DNA from: Leptolyngbya sp. FACHB-321
GTDB taxonomy: Bacteria; Cyanobacteriota; Cyanobacteriia; Leptolyngbyales; Leptolyngbyaceae
DNA length: 64,000 nucleotides
NCBI RefSeq assembly: GCF_014695975.1
Contig: NZ_JACJPI010000059.1
Location: forward strand, 1-64,000
Direction of reading: 5' to 3'
Shown here: piece after piece, positions 37,985-46,924 of the stretch
Numbering within the stretch: position 1 is the stretch's first letter
Layout of the letters: each line of letters starts with the position of its first letter
Translations under genes and position numbers: made by a program
The notes under the pieces: generated by a model
What the model was told of the DNA's origin: nothing
The model's input: only the letters and a program-made list of their open reading frames with translations
Databases searched by the model: none

Positions 37985-38249
37985 AGGGAGGAGCCTCAGA
38001 AGCGATTTTTCGGTGAGGTGGGTTGTGCTGGTCAAAACGATCTGGTAGGGCACCAACGGGCATCTCTATGCTAGTTCTACCCTATTAGTAAACAGAGACA
38101 AAGACGTACAGCAATTTGAGCCCTGTCCTCATGAAAGCTTTATAAAGTGCCTCCAGCCATGAACTGTAACTTGCTCTCAGCGTTTGGCTTGCAGCAGTCA
38201 GTCTGGTTAGTTGCTGTCGCTATTGGAGCAGCGCTTATGTACGGCGACT

Positions 38250-39881
38250 TCAAAACGAGGGCACTTGTTCCACGACCATGACTGGAATGGGACTCGACTC
38301 TAAAACGGCTTGTGAAACCGACCCAACAAGAACGGTGTCCAACGGTTGATGTCCTCGTTTACCCAGCACAATTTCGTCCACGTTGTAGTCCTGGGCAGTG
38401 CGAACGATCGCCTCTGCGGCTGTCCCTTCCACCGTCATAAATCGATAGCGGATATCTGCTAGGAGCAATTGTGTTTTTGTTCGGAGCCATTCCATCTCGG
38501 TTGGATCGTTAGTGCGGCTCACGTGCAGCACAATGACCTGACTATCGCTGCGACGCGCCAGTTCAGCCGTTTTCGTTAGCACTTGCACTGCCAGAGGAGA
38601 GGTATCGACAGCAGCCAAAATGGTAATGCGACGAGCGATCGCTACTTTAGTGGGATCGACCTCGCCACGTTCCAACAGTCGAGGAGCAAATGTCGGAATT
38701 GCCCAGGCTCCCAATGGGGCTGTCACTAAAATTGAGAGTGCCGCGATCGCCAGAATGATTTCGCCGCCTGTAATGCCATTGGCGAGAGGAATCGCGCCGA
38801 TCGCTGCCTGAACCGTTGCTTTAGCCGAATTTCCGGGTAGCAAAAAGAGACGCTCTCGCCAGTGCCAATTGCTGCCAACGGTGGAGAGATACCAGCCGAG
38901 CGATCGTCCAATCAAGGTGCCAATACCCAGCAAGATCAAGCCCGGCAGCAACACAGCGCCCAAAACATTGAGTTGAATACTGGCTCCCAGTAGGACAAAT
39001 AAGAAGATTTCGGCAAGTGTCCACAAACCATCGAACCCACCCCGCAAGCGTCGGGCTAAGGGTGCATCGAACTTAGTTAGAAAGAAACCCATTGACAGGA
39101 CGGCAAGATAGCCAGAATAGAAGGGGAATGGCTCAGTCAAAACCACCAACAGCAGGGCAACGCTAGCGGCAACTAAAGTATCCTGTACGGCAGTCTGTGT
39201 CCAGCTTTGTTCTGCCAGCAGAGACACTAAGACGCGAGCAGCGAAGGCTCCCAGCAACACACCTAAACTAATCTGAAGTACGATTTGCAAGGGCAAGAGC
39301 TGCAAGGCACTTAGGGTGAAGCCACCGTGTAAGGTGATTCCTGTTGTTGCTCCCTGTGAGAGAACCGCCAGCAGCAGGCTAAAGATCAGGAGCAACAGCA
39401 CATTTGACAGCGCACTTCCCGTCAAGATTGCATCAGGAATCCCTTTTCTGACTCCCCACCCCAAACTCTTTAACCGGAGCATGCCTGGTACAATCACCGC
39501 TGGCGACTCTGCCCCAATAATGCAGCCCAGCAGTAACCCTGTAGAAAAATCGAACCGAAAAATGACGATCGCGGCAAGGGCGATCGCGATCGCTTCGCAG
39601 ATGGCGGGTAAAAACCCTAACCGCAGTGCTACTGTTCCCTGTTGCTTGAGTTTCTCGCGGTCTAGTCCCAACCCTGCCTTCATCAGGATGACCATGACTG
39701 CAATGATTCGCAAAGCATTCGCTGCATCCAAAACGCCTGGACTGATGACATTTCCGACTTGTGGACCCAAGATCACCCCAACGATGATCATCCCCACCAG
39801 GGCGGGTACCTTTAAGCGACGGGCAATCTGACCAACAAAAAAGCCCATCAAGACGATCCAGAGCAGACTTGCAAACATCAC
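38250..39881 (-). CDS. cation/proton antiporter (CPA1) fused to a USP domain
   Basis: A 543-residue protein. Residues 1-395 carry about twelve hydrophobic segments in the order of a CPA1/NhaP-type Na+/H+ antiporter, including GLLLGCIIGAESPAVIVPGML in the ion-binding region and the later GNSAKATVQAAIGAIPLA. After a short linker, residues about 415-540 are a universal stress protein domain: RITILAAVDTSPLAVQVL, VIVLHVSRTND, and VDEIVLGKRGHQPLDTVLVGSVSQAVLESSPIPVMVV with the GxxG-x9-GS(V/T) nucleotide motif. It sits in the plasma or thylakoid membrane. The C-terminal domain probably senses ATP or stress to gate transport. Length and fusion are normal for cyanobacterial members. Confidence 0.95.
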   Translation of the reverse strand: MMFASLLWIVLMGFFVGQIARRLKVPALVGMIIVGVILGPQVGNVISPGVLDAANALRIIAVMVILMKAGLGLDREKLKQQGTVALRLGFLPAICEAIAIALAAIVIFRFDFSTGLLLGCIIGAESPAVIVPGMLRLKSLGWGVRKGIPDAILTGSALSNVLLLLIFSLLLAVLSQGATTGITLHGGFTLSALQLLPLQIVLQISLGVLLGAFAARVLVSLLAEQSWTQTAVQDTLVAASVALLLVVLTEPFPFYSGYLAVLSMGFFLTKFDAPLARRLRGGFDGLWTLAEIFLFVLLGASIQLNVLGAVLLPGLILLGIGTLIGRSLGWYLSTVGSNWHWRERLFLLPGNSAKATVQAAIGAIPLANGITGGEIILAIAALSILVTAPLGAWAIPTFAPRLLERGEVDPTKVAIARRITILAAVDTSPLAVQVLTKTAELARRSDSQVIVLHVSRTNDPTEMEWLRTKTQLLLADIRYRFMTVEGTAAEAIVRTAQDYNVDEIVLGKRGHQPLDTVLVGSVSQAVLESSPIPVMVVEQVPSF

Positions 39882-40144
39882 GCAATCTCCAGCGAACGAA
39901 CGACTTGCCGTGACTTGCGTTGGAAGTTGACATTAACAGCTCTACTTTCCGCAGCAAGCCGGAACAGTAGGAGCGATCAGCCCTTTAGTAAAAATCAAAA
40001 AAGCCAGGGGCGGTTTAGGCGAGCGCTATCACCTTGTCCATACTGTACAGGGAATTGGTATGAGAACGTGCAGCAGCAAGCACGTCCTTATCCTCACGGC
40101 TCCATCTGGCTGGAAAGCCAAGCGAAGTAAGCGTGGGCAACCTG

Positions 40145-41014
40145 CTAATCTTCTGGTTTCAACAACCAGAAACCGCTGTAGGTCATACCAGAGTCGTCGG
40201 GTTGCACCAGCAAAAAATGGAGTCCCTGACTGAGCTGCTTGCGCTGTTCGTATGCTTGCCCAGCCGTAGCAACCTCAGCATCCTCAAAGGTCGTCAGAAT
40301 CCAGCGATCGGCTAACCCAGCTTCCAGAATCAAGCCATCAGGAGCACCGGGAATGTAGCCTAGCGAGACAGGCTGAGACTGTTGGAGCCAGTTGGCTAAC
40401 CGCATGGCTTGCCGTCCACCATCAATCACTACACCTGGAATGGGCACTGTGGATGCTAGCCCTAGCTTGAGCGGCAGCAGTGCGTCTGGCACTGACAGAA
40501 TGGGAATCATGCGATCGCTAACGGTATCAATGAGGTCGACCGCAGGCAGCGAGGCAAACCGCCAGCGATCGCCCCACAGCTTTTCTGGCAACGGTACAGG
40601 CGGCAGTTTGTCTAGTATTAATGGCTGATATCCCTGCCCTGTATAGCTTGCTCCTAAAGAGTCTGCAAGCGTTGCATATTGCCGCGATCGCTCAACGAGC
40701 CAGTGTTTGAGCCGGGGCGTGCGTCGGGTTGGCTCGATCGCAATGCCCAACTGCTGCCCAGCGGTTTCGAGCAGGTGAAATGTTTGCGGTCGGAACACGA
40801 GGAGGCGATCGGGCAAGGTATGACCTGCCTCCATCCACGCTTGCAATTGTGCCTGTAATTGGGTCAGTAACCAGCTTGCGCTTGCCTGCGGCTGGGCGCA
40901 GTACGTCACAAACTGAAAAGCACCTACAGAATCACAGAGCAGCAGTTCCCAAAGCGGTTCGCTAGCCGCATTCTGTAGGGGACGACGGTAGAAATCAAGT
41001 TCCCAAACGGTCAT
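40145..41014 (-). CDS. Tab2/Atab2-family photosystem translation factor
   Basis: A 289-residue protein of the Tab2 (DUF1092) family, found only in oxygenic phototrophs. In algae and plants it binds photosystem mRNAs (psaB) and is needed for photosystem assembly. It begins with the conserved MTVWELDFYRRPLQ and has LLVFRPQTFHLLETAGQQLGI, TRRTPRLKHWLVER, LPPVPLPEKLWGDRW and the C-terminal DRWILTTFEDAEVATAGQAYEQRKQLSQGLHFLLVQPDDSGMTYSGFWLL. Length and ends are normal. It stands alone. With psaK in the same window it supports a cyanobacterial origin. Confidence 0.95.
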   Translation of the reverse strand: MTVWELDFYRRPLQNAASEPLWELLLCDSVGAFQFVTYCAQPQASASWLLTQLQAQLQAWMEAGHTLPDRLLVFRPQTFHLLETAGQQLGIAIEPTRRTPRLKHWLVERSRQYATLADSLGASYTGQGYQPLILDKLPPVPLPEKLWGDRWRFASLPAVDLIDTVSDRMIPILSVPDALLPLKLGLASTVPIPGVVIDGGRQAMRLANWLQQSQPVSLGYIPGAPDGLILEAGLADRWILTTFEDAEVATAGQAYEQRKQLSQGLHFLLVQPDDSGMTYSGFWLLKPED

Positions 41015-41207
41015 GCGTCAAGATTAGTTGTTAGGTGTAATGCCAATTCGGTTTTTGCTGGTTACAAAGCCTTCGTAGGGGCAAGCGATCGCTTCTCTTA
41101 ACAATCGTTGTATCCCAGATGGTGTGAAATTGGCATGGGTAATTAGCTACTAGAGTCTGCTAAAAGTTAGTAACTTGCAAGCACCTACCTAATCAAAGGG
41201 TCTGGCA

Positions 41208-41501
41208 GTGGCGATCGCCCAACTCGCCTCTCAACTGTCTACCGAGACCGCAGGCAATTACCACGACACCAACAGCGGCATATATAGTACAGTTTTGCCG
41301 TTGCCATCTTTGAAGAAGCAGAGCAACTTGGCTTCCTCCCTCAAAATCCAGCACGTTACCCCTATCACCACACCTGAATACTTCACTCCCGCTAAGAGTC
41401 TCGACGCTGTTGGGGACTTATCTTCCCTACTGGCGAGAAAGTTTGCAGGAGATGCTAAAGGAACTGAGATCGAGCCTTTAATCGCCTCTGTCAGCCTCTA
41501 A
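41208..41501 (+). CDS. hypothetical protein, doubtful
   Basis: A 97-codon frame starting at GTG inside a GCGATCGC palindrome, with no clear ribosome site. The translation is Ser/Thr/Leu-rich (KKQSNLASSLKIQHV; FTPAKSLDAVGDLSSLLARKF) and has no signal peptide or motif. It occupies an otherwise empty 570-bp gap and has no competing frame. It could be a small real gene or chance. Confidence 0.3.
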   Translation: MAIAQLASQLSTETAGNYHDTNSGIYSTVLPLPSLKKQSNLASSLKIQHVTPITTPEYFTPAKSLDAVGDLSSLLARKFAGDAKGTEIEPLIASVSL

Positions 41502-41591
41502 ACTTCTAGCGGTCTAACGACCAAGCTCACCGGACGCAAATAACCTTGAGAACTCCCCAACTAGCTTGTAGCGTTCTGGTGCAGGGATTGG

Positions 41592-42215
41592 TTATGCCTG
41601 TGACCGCTCGGATGGCAACCGTGACTGAATAAAGCTGTATCCACGATCAAACCGTGGAATCATTCTGCAGTTGAGCTGTCTAAGTTCATCAGTAATATCA
41701 GGGCTATCAAAGTCCTTAGAGTTTCGATTTAAAAAACAAGCCTGTTCTGGTAAATCCCGCCGTAAATGAGTAATAACTGATGCGTATACAAGTGCATCTT
41801 GCGGTGTTAAGTCGTAAGTAGTTTCATAGGAGGCTGCTTCACACAAGATATTGACATTAAGTGCAATAATTTCTCCAACTTTAAGGAGCCGAGCGCGACA
41901 CTGAACAAAACGATGTCTTTCTTCCTCGTTACTCTGAATCATCAAGCTAGCAATATCCTGAATGCTCTTGATACGACTTGTATAAGGGGCTGTACGTGAA
42001 AGCTGCCGCAACTCAGCATCTAACGACTGCTGCAGCTCTCGACGACTTCGCGCTTGGCGGCTCAGTTTTTCATGAGGTTCAGCAAGGCTATAAGCTGGAA
42101 CGATGAGCTTTGCTTTTCCTGCTTCACAAAGTTGCAAAATCTGTTCACAACTTGAACACTGCTCTTGCTCAAAGGTTAGTTCTAAAACAAAGTTTGTCTC
42201 AACATAAATATTCAC
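41592..42215 (-). CDS. PIN-like domain protein
   Basis: A 207-residue protein with the outline of a PIN ribonuclease. The first strand is MNIYVETNFVLEL, with Glu where the usual Asp stands. The region LIVPAYSLAEPHEKL has a second acidic residue. DLTPQDALVYASVITHL carries the third, and CFLNRNSKDF is the common FLxRNxKDF end motif. PIN proteins cut RNA, often as toxins, and this one has acidic residues at the expected places. Its ATG overlaps the end of the upstream gene by four bases, so the two are translated together. The nuclease-like fold of that partner suggests a two-component toxin, defence or repair unit. Activity is not proven. Confidence 0.8.
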   Translation of the reverse strand: MNIYVETNFVLELTFEQEQCSSCEQILQLCEAGKAKLIVPAYSLAEPHEKLSRQARSRRELQQSLDAELRQLSRTAPYTSRIKSIQDIASLMIQSNEEERHRFVQCRARLLKVGEIIALNVNILCEAASYETTYDLTPQDALVYASVITHLRRDLPEQACFLNRNSKDFDSPDITDELRQLNCRMIPRFDRGYSFIQSRLPSERSQA

Positions 42216-42682
42216 GCAGCCGCCTCATGCTCAAGCTTCCCTCCAATTAAGGCAGCATAAAGCCCTGACTCAATTAACCATTGTTGAGAAGCATCAATGT
42301 TCTCAGGCAATTGATCTGAATGAATTATTTCTCCAAGCCAAGATGTAATGATGAGTTCTAGGCTCGCTCCACTAATTTGGTCAGCAGCTACTCCTGCTCT
42401 CTCAAAATAAGGTTGAAGAATTGGGGATGCATCAATAATGTAGGTAGGTTCGCTCTGATCCTGATACGCCTCAGCATTAGACCATAGATAAAATTTATCT
42501 GGAAAAACCATCAAAAAATACGGAGCTTTCGGAAAAGTTCTGTGTGCAAAGATATTTCGACGTAGCTTTATTGTCCACTCCGGCGATACATTGGTTTTAC
42601 GCTTGATCTCAACGGCAAGAGCCAATTGACCGTTACGATTGTCAACTGACAAGTCCCAACCAGAATCAGGTCTCATAGCCAT
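42212..42682 (-). CDS. putative PD-(D/E)XK-like nuclease, partner of the PIN protein
   Basis: A 156-residue protein not assigned to a family with certainty. Near the N-terminus GWDLSVDNRNGQLALAVEIKRK has the spacing of a PD-(D/E)XK catalytic centre: an Asp, a beta-strand, then E-x-K. FPKAPYFLMVFPDKFYLW follows, which looks like the next core strands. The C-terminal half is helical and acidic. The start at ATG 42682 is supported by AGGAG nine bases upstream, so the short N-terminus is real. The last four bases overlap the PIN gene. The pair could be a restriction-like or toxin/antitoxin-like unit; the alternative is a non-catalytic partner that controls the PIN protein. Confidence 0.65.
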   Translation of the reverse strand: MAMRPDSGWDLSVDNRNGQLALAVEIKRKTNVSPEWTIKLRRNIFAHRTFPKAPYFLMVFPDKFYLWSNAEAYQDQSEPTYIIDASPILQPYFERAGVAADQISGASLELIITSWLGEIIHSDQLPENIDASQQWLIESGLYAALIGGKLEHEAAA

Positions 42683-43250
42683 AATCCGCTTCTCCTGTAA
42701 AACTGCTACCTACTATAAAGACTTGCACCATCCTAATGCTAACTTCTAGCTAACAGGCTTTTGGGTAAGTCCTCACCCAGATTAAGGGATATAACTATTA
42801 ATAGACCTAATAGGACAGAAGTTTTCCATTTAAGATCCCCTAATGTATGAATAGGCGGAACGCTTCGGCACAACACCTCAGATTTAGTACTTAGATAGAA
42901 TCTTTCCGCATAATATCTAATTGATGGTGGATAGACAGAATTCTTGCGTATGTTTCTAGATTTCTGTGGCTATGAGCGGTCTGCGCTGGATGATCGCAGT
43001 ATCTGCAACGTTGCTGACAGAGCGGGAGACGATCGCACAGATGGTCGGCGATTTTAAAACTGTAATCTTTACTTGTGCAGCGGCACTATGAAAAAGCGAC
43101 CCTTTTTAAAAACCCCTTCTAGACGAGCAGTAATTGCTGTTGTGGAAGATCTTTCGATCGCAGCCTTTGCTACTTGTTTTTTGACACCCTTGAACGGCCC
43201 CTTTAGCAAGCGCTGTAACATAGAGCTTGGGTTCCTAAAAGGATAGCGAG
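42683..43250. other. intergenic region; control region of the first YkgJ gene
   Basis: No gene. From about 43073 the sequence is homologous to 55075-55252 upstream of the second YkgJ copy. Two boxes lie in it: CCCTTTTTAAAAACCCC at 43100-43116 and TTTTTTGACACCC at 43177-43189, the second 61 bases before the start codon. TTGACA within box 2 could also be a -35 element. Confidence 0.55.
43177..43189 (+). promoter_or_regulatory. TTTTTTGACACCC box upstream of YkgJ copy 1
   Basis: One of four or more boxes of this kind that point at a downstream gene (also 55179-55191, 51992-52009 and 54930-54945 in matching orientation). It is a candidate operator or -35 region. The binding factor is unknown. Confidence 0.45.
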
Positions 43251-43778
43251 ATGAGCGAAGCCAGCCAGCCACTGCAAAACTTGGAGACGCAAATCGAAGC
43301 TAGAGTGCAAGCCATTCGGGCTGATCGAGACTGGTGGCCTTGCCGTCGTGGCTGTGACGCTTGTTGTCGTCACCTCGCCCATCCACCTGAGTTAAGCGCA
43401 GCCGAATGGGTCAGAGTGGATACTGCTGTGGCTAGTCTGCCCGCTCCTATTCAAGCGGTGGTGGAGCAAAAGATCGAGGCACTGCTGCAGCAAAGCATAG
43501 AGCAGATGTTAAGTGCGGCGGTGGTGTGTCCCTATCTCGATGAACAAGCAGGAGCCTGCCGGATCTATGACGCTCGCCCGCTCGCCTGCCGGACTTACGG
43601 CTTCTTTGTGGCGCGTGACCATGACCAATACTGTAAGCAGATTGAGTCCGAGGTGAACGACCGTGGCGATGACGCGATCGTCTGGGGTAATGCAGAGGCA
43701 ATACGCCAGGACAGCGTACGCCTGAGTGGTCAACCGATCGCCTTTGAAACGCACTATCGCGATCGCATCAAGCTATAA
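43251..43778 (+). CDS. YkgJ-type cysteine-cluster protein, copy 1
   Basis: A 175-residue protein with the Zn/Fe-binding cysteine cluster of the YkgJ family. It has WWPCRRGCDACCRH near residue 28, then CPYLDEQAGACRIYDARPLACRTYGFF, giving seven or more ordered cysteines. Such proteins bind a metal or cluster. No enzymatic activity is generally established for them. ATG 43251 is used because GGATAGCGAG precedes it and the same start is conserved in copy 2 (55253-55780), to which it is highly similar. The duplicated segment includes about 180 bp of control DNA and about 50 bp of 3' DNA. Two retained copies under what looks like the same control suggest a dosage or specialisation effect; this is inference. 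Confidence 0.92.
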   Translation: MSEASQPLQNLETQIEARVQAIRADRDWWPCRRGCDACCRHLAHPPELSAAEWVRVDTAVASLPAPIQAVVEQKIEALLQQSIEQMLSAAVVCPYLDEQAGACRIYDARPLACRTYGFFVARDHDQYCKQIESEVNDRGDDAIVWGNAEAIRQDSVRLSGQPIAFETHYRDRIKL

Positions 43779-43900
43779 GGACATTGCCGAAAAAGAAGAT
43801 TGAGTCAGCGCTTGTAGTGTCGCCCCAAGCCCTGCTAATGCTGGAGCACTAAAAGATTCGTTCGGTGAAATGGCAAGGCTCTTCAAAAAGTTTCCCATAA

Positions 43901-44113
43901 TCATCTTCCTTGAAGGGGTTGGTTTTGTTGTGATAAAAACTGCAAAACTCGTCGGTTGAACTTCTCTGAATTCTCAATGAACATGAAATGTCCGCCACCT
44001 TTCTCTTCAAAGATTTTCAGTTCAGAGTTTGGAATGCTTTGATGGATCCAGACTTGCGATCGCCACGGAATCATACTTTTTCTGCCGCTCACAATCAGAG
44101 TGGGTTGACGAAT
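43901..44113 (-). pseudogene. alpha/beta hydrolase C-terminal fragment
   Basis: The minus strand reads RQPTLIVSGRKSMIPWRSQVWIHQSIPNSELKIFEEKGGGHFMFIENSEKFN. This is the last part of an alpha/beta hydrolase, including the GHFMF histidine of the catalytic triad and the end helix. The nucleophile half is missing. The fragment overlaps the stop codon of the upstream minus-strand gene in another frame, so a deletion joined them. Confidence 0.8.
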
Positions 44114-45006
44114 CCTGATACTGGAGCGTTAACTGCTCTGTCCCATGACACATTCTGTTTGAGCAGGGTTATTGATGCGTTCAGAGCAGAATGCAGGAAT
44201 GCGGCAATCTGCTGTTGTCGGGTTTCAGCATTGGCATTCTCAGCCAATTGGGACGATCGCAGTACAGCCCCAACCCAGTGTTGGGTATGCCAAAAAGCCT
44301 GACCATCTAGGATAGGAAGATTAGCGGTGTCCGGATACGGATACGGATATATATACCAGTAGGGTTCTGGATAGCTGGTGTCTCCAGGCGACAACCCAAT
44401 CCCGATCGTCAATGGATGCCCGTTTTTGGTGCCGGGAAGTGTAATCAGCATTGCGATATCAAGGTGGTGGGGCCAAATGTGGATCGCTGAAGCATTCTTG
44501 TTAGTAGTAGCGATCACCTGAAGTAGCCGATCGGTCGTGATGTAATAATCTGCTAATTCACGCAATGCCAACGCTTGACTGGCATCAAAAGCTGCACCAT
44601 GAGCCAGGGGATGATCGGGAAAGTCATTCGGTGGATAGTCTAAGGACACAATCTTGCTGGCGTCTGCACCAAGTTTAGAAACCTCTTGCTGGAGCCACTC
44701 TAAGCCTTCTCGCATGGTCTTTCCATGTAATGGCAAAGAGGCGATCGCATCATTCTGATCATCTACCACGATTAATGTGAGGCTGACGGGTTCGAGTGCA
44801 ACTTGAAAGGGCTGAGTTGCTGGAATCATTGAGCCAACAAACACCTTTAAAGCTGGATTCCATCCAAAGCTGGTGTGGCTGTTGTCTGGTAACGGTTCTG
44901 CCAATGCCGCAGCCGTTGCGGCAATATATTGAACGGCATAATGCAATTTCAGTCTGCTTTCAATCAGTGCTTGAGGGTTGATTGTTGCTGGTGTCATCAT
45001 GCTCAT
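44095..45006 (-). CDS. hypothetical protein, possibly DUF5996-like
   Basis: 303 residues from ATG 45006, chosen because GGAG lies six bases upstream. ATG 45042 adds 12 residues with no ribosome site. The protein is soluble. Recognisable stretches are LHYAVQYIAATAAALAEPLPDNSHTSFGWNP, AIHIWPHHLDIAMLITLPG, IGIGLSPGDTSYPEPYWYIYPYPYP and FWHTQHWVGAVLR. The HHLD, SPGD and EPYWY pattern recalls the DUF5996 group, which has no known function. The His/Asp pairs could bind metal. The gene ends abruptly in VNPL where the hydrolase fragment begins, so the natural C-terminus may be slightly changed. Confidence 0.75.
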   Translation of the reverse strand: MSMMTPATINPQALIESRLKLHYAVQYIAATAAALAEPLPDNSHTSFGWNPALKVFVGSMIPATQPFQVALEPVSLTLIVVDDQNDAIASLPLHGKTMREGLEWLQQEVSKLGADASKIVSLDYPPNDFPDHPLAHGAAFDASQALALRELADYYITTDRLLQVIATTNKNASAIHIWPHHLDIAMLITLPGTKNGHPLTIGIGLSPGDTSYPEPYWYIYPYPYPDTANLPILDGQAFWHTQHWVGAVLRSSQLAENANAETRQQQIAAFLHSALNASITLLKQNVSWDRAVNAPVSGFVNPL

Positions 45007-45485
45007 CTTGTTCTCCGGTAGGCGGGTGAGCTTGCTGCCCACTTGGTATACATTTCATTCTTCAGCTATCGCCTTATTCAGACCACTCAAGTTCTTTGAT
45101 TTAAGACACCATTTATTACCAGCAACATGATTTGAGTCGCTGGAATCTCAGCAACAAGTTACTCCATCGGACGGACTGCCAAATTTTCTGCACTGCTGCG
45201 ATCGCTGTTTCGTTTTGAAGTAGTGCGTCAGGCGGCAGAGCCATTGGCACATAACCATTTCGTCTGTTGCGAGTGGATTTGTTTCAGCAAGTCAGCCGCT
45301 AATTGCAGATCTCGTACCATCAAATAGTCATAAGTCGATCGTGCAGTCCGGCTCATCCTTGGCTGCACTATTTAGTGCAGGTTGTTTGGCTCGATCAACG
45401 GCTCCCGTAGCTTCAGTGGTTCAGGAATGGCACGAGCAGCCGCTGAATTCAACTCTGTAGACTGTATGTTTTCGAGACAATCCCC
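45007..45485. other. intergenic region, nothing recognised
   Basis: About 480 bp between divergently oriented genes. No tRNA, strong hairpin or convincing frame was found. It probably holds the promoters of both neighbours. Confidence 0.4.
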
Positions 45486-46019
45486 ATGCTTAAGTTTCCC
45501 CTCGTTTTGAACCTATCTCTGCTCGGCTTGGCGACTATTGCCACTTTCAACCTTGCTGGTACACCGACGAGCGCGGCTCCCCAGCTTGAGGCAGCTGCTA
45601 CCCGCTCACAGCCAGTCCAAGTCTTTCTGCCCAAAAAGCCTGGGTCACAACAGGATTTCAGCTATGTCGAACCGGTTTGGCGGCAGGCACAAACAGCCAG
45701 TGTGGCTCAGTTTGCGATCGCGCAAGTCATTGCAGGACCCACGCGTCAGGAACAACAACGAGGCTTTACGGCTCCTATCACTCTACGAGGCACTTCTAAC
45801 TGTGGTAGAGACTTTACGCTCGCCGTAGTCTCCAATGTCGCCAGACTTCAGTTTTGTCGGCAGGTGCTTTCCAGTGGCGTGGGCGACGATGCCCGAATGA
45901 CCAGTGCCCTCAAAGCCACCCTTAAGCAATTTCCTACCATTCGCTCGGTAGTGCTGCTAGACCAAAACGGCAATTGTTTGGGTGATCTAAGTGGCGACAA
46001 TCGCTGCCTGCGTCGCTAA
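45486..46019 (+). CDS. exported GerMN-domain protein
   Basis: A 177-residue protein with a signal peptide (MLKFPLVLNLSLLGLATIATFNLAGTPTSA). A single GerMN domain follows: VQVFLPKKPGSQQDFSYVEPVWRQ, VAQFAIAQVIAGPTRQEQQRGF, then SNCGRDFTLAVVSNVARLQFCRQVLSSGVGDDARM and VVLLDQNGNCLGD. In Bacillus the domain occurs in the spore germination protein GerM. In cyanobacteria it appears in short exported proteins of unknown role, probably binding peptidoglycan or another envelope component. Four cysteines suggest disulphides outside the cytoplasm. It is complete and stands alone. Confidence 0.9.
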   Translation: MLKFPLVLNLSLLGLATIATFNLAGTPTSAAPQLEAAATRSQPVQVFLPKKPGSQQDFSYVEPVWRQAQTASVAQFAIAQVIAGPTRQEQQRGFTAPITLRGTSNCGRDFTLAVVSNVARLQFCRQVLSSGVGDDARMTSALKATLKQFPTIRSVVLLDQNGNCLGDLSGDNRCLRR

Positions 46020-46237
46020 AGGGTGCTTAGCATCACTCTCTAAAACGATAGCTTCCACAACTAGCTGGCTGAACGTTAACTCGTTACATGTATTTCGACA
46101 GTTGAGATTATCTGCTCACCTTCATGCTGCAAGAGCTAGACATCCCGTCAAATACCAGCCGATTTTCCATACTGAGAATTGCTGAGGTGTTACCCTCAAC
46201 CTTGCTCCATAAATTGGGCAACCATAGCTAGCGGAAT

Positions 46238-46483
46238 CGCCTTTATCAAGCTTTAGAACTGGTGATCCGCATGCTCTTTCTCCTTCGCTATCCTTTTAAT
46301 GTGAGCTTACGCCGTCAGATCACGACTTGTACCAATGTTGTCAAGGACTATAACCGTTTTGCGGACTTACTCTTCTTTGGTAAGCAAGGGGTGATTACGG
46401 ATAATGACCTAGAGGGGCAGGAGCAACGACTGAAGCATCTGAACTTGGTCGTCAATGCAGTAAATCTTTCATCAGCCACCTGA
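46238..46483 (+). pseudogene. Tn3-family transposase, C-terminal remnant
   Basis: The frame reads LYQALELVIRMLFLLRYPFNVSLRRQITTCTNVVKDYNRFADLLFFGKQGVITDNDLEGQEQRLKHLNLVVNAV. This follows the end of Tn3-type DDE transposases: the FLLRY segment, the LNK-like loop, the FG-G-I motif, and the final hydrophobic NLVVNAV. Nothing of the first 800 residues remains and no 38-bp end repeats were seen. Confidence 0.75.
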
Positions 46484-46720
46484 GCTTTAAGTGCAGAGGA
46501 GATGCACTTGAACCGAGCAGTGCTATGGAAAAGGCGCAATAGTTTACTTGGGTTACTGCCACCGCCTAAAGGACATGATGGACAAGACGCAGCAGTTTGT
46601 CAGGCTTAAACCTTTAACGACGGCTTTGGAAAACTGCTTTAAGCAACTCTAAACTAAGACAGATTAGTGACTGCGAACTTCTTTCTTTTTTGCTTAATGT
46701 TGAGGTGTTGCAATCAAGTT

Positions 46721-46759
46721 TTAAGAGGCTGCGTGTTTGATGCGATCGCAGCCTCTTAA
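46721..46759 (-). terminator. 13-bp hairpin downstream of a small gene
   Basis: TTAAGAGGCTGCG (46721-46733) and CGCAGCCTCTTAA (46747-46759) are exact reverse complements around a 13-base loop. The hairpin starts 16 bases after the stop of the small minus-strand gene at 46775. It lacks a clean T-run, so it may be a terminator or an mRNA-stabilising structure. Confidence 0.6.
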
Positions 46760-46774
46760 ACTCTGCCAGATTCA

Positions 46775-46924
46775 TCAATAATGTGACTTCGTTTTCTTGC
46801 TAGGCGTACCTTCAAACGGTTGTACACCTGTCTCTGGGTAGGAATCATCGCTGGGTCCGAAGATACGTACCAACGCACCTGAAAAATATTGAACCACGTT
46901 ATCAAACTGCTTGAAAAGAGACAT
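46775..46924 (-). CDS. small conserved-looking protein, 49 residues
   Basis: This is a short gene. ATG 46924 is preceded by GAGGT seven bases upstream. The product begins MSLFKQFDNVVQYFSGALVRIFGPS, continues DDSYPETGVQPFEG and ends in a Lys/Ser-rich tail. The first 22 residues could form an amphipathic helix with a hydrophobic face, followed by an acidic then basic tail. This, the good ribosome site and the hairpin directly downstream argue for a real small gene. I recall similar short cyanobacterial proteins with an FGPSDD-YPETGVQPF pattern but no function for them. Confidence 0.65.
   Translation of the reverse strand: MSLFKQFDNVVQYFSGALVRIFGPSDDSYPETGVQPFEGTPSKKTKSHY

Noticed and set aside
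39316-39831. Plus-strand frame of 171 codons inside the antiporter gene
   Set aside because: The minus strand is a clear membrane antiporter; this frame is its antisense shadow.
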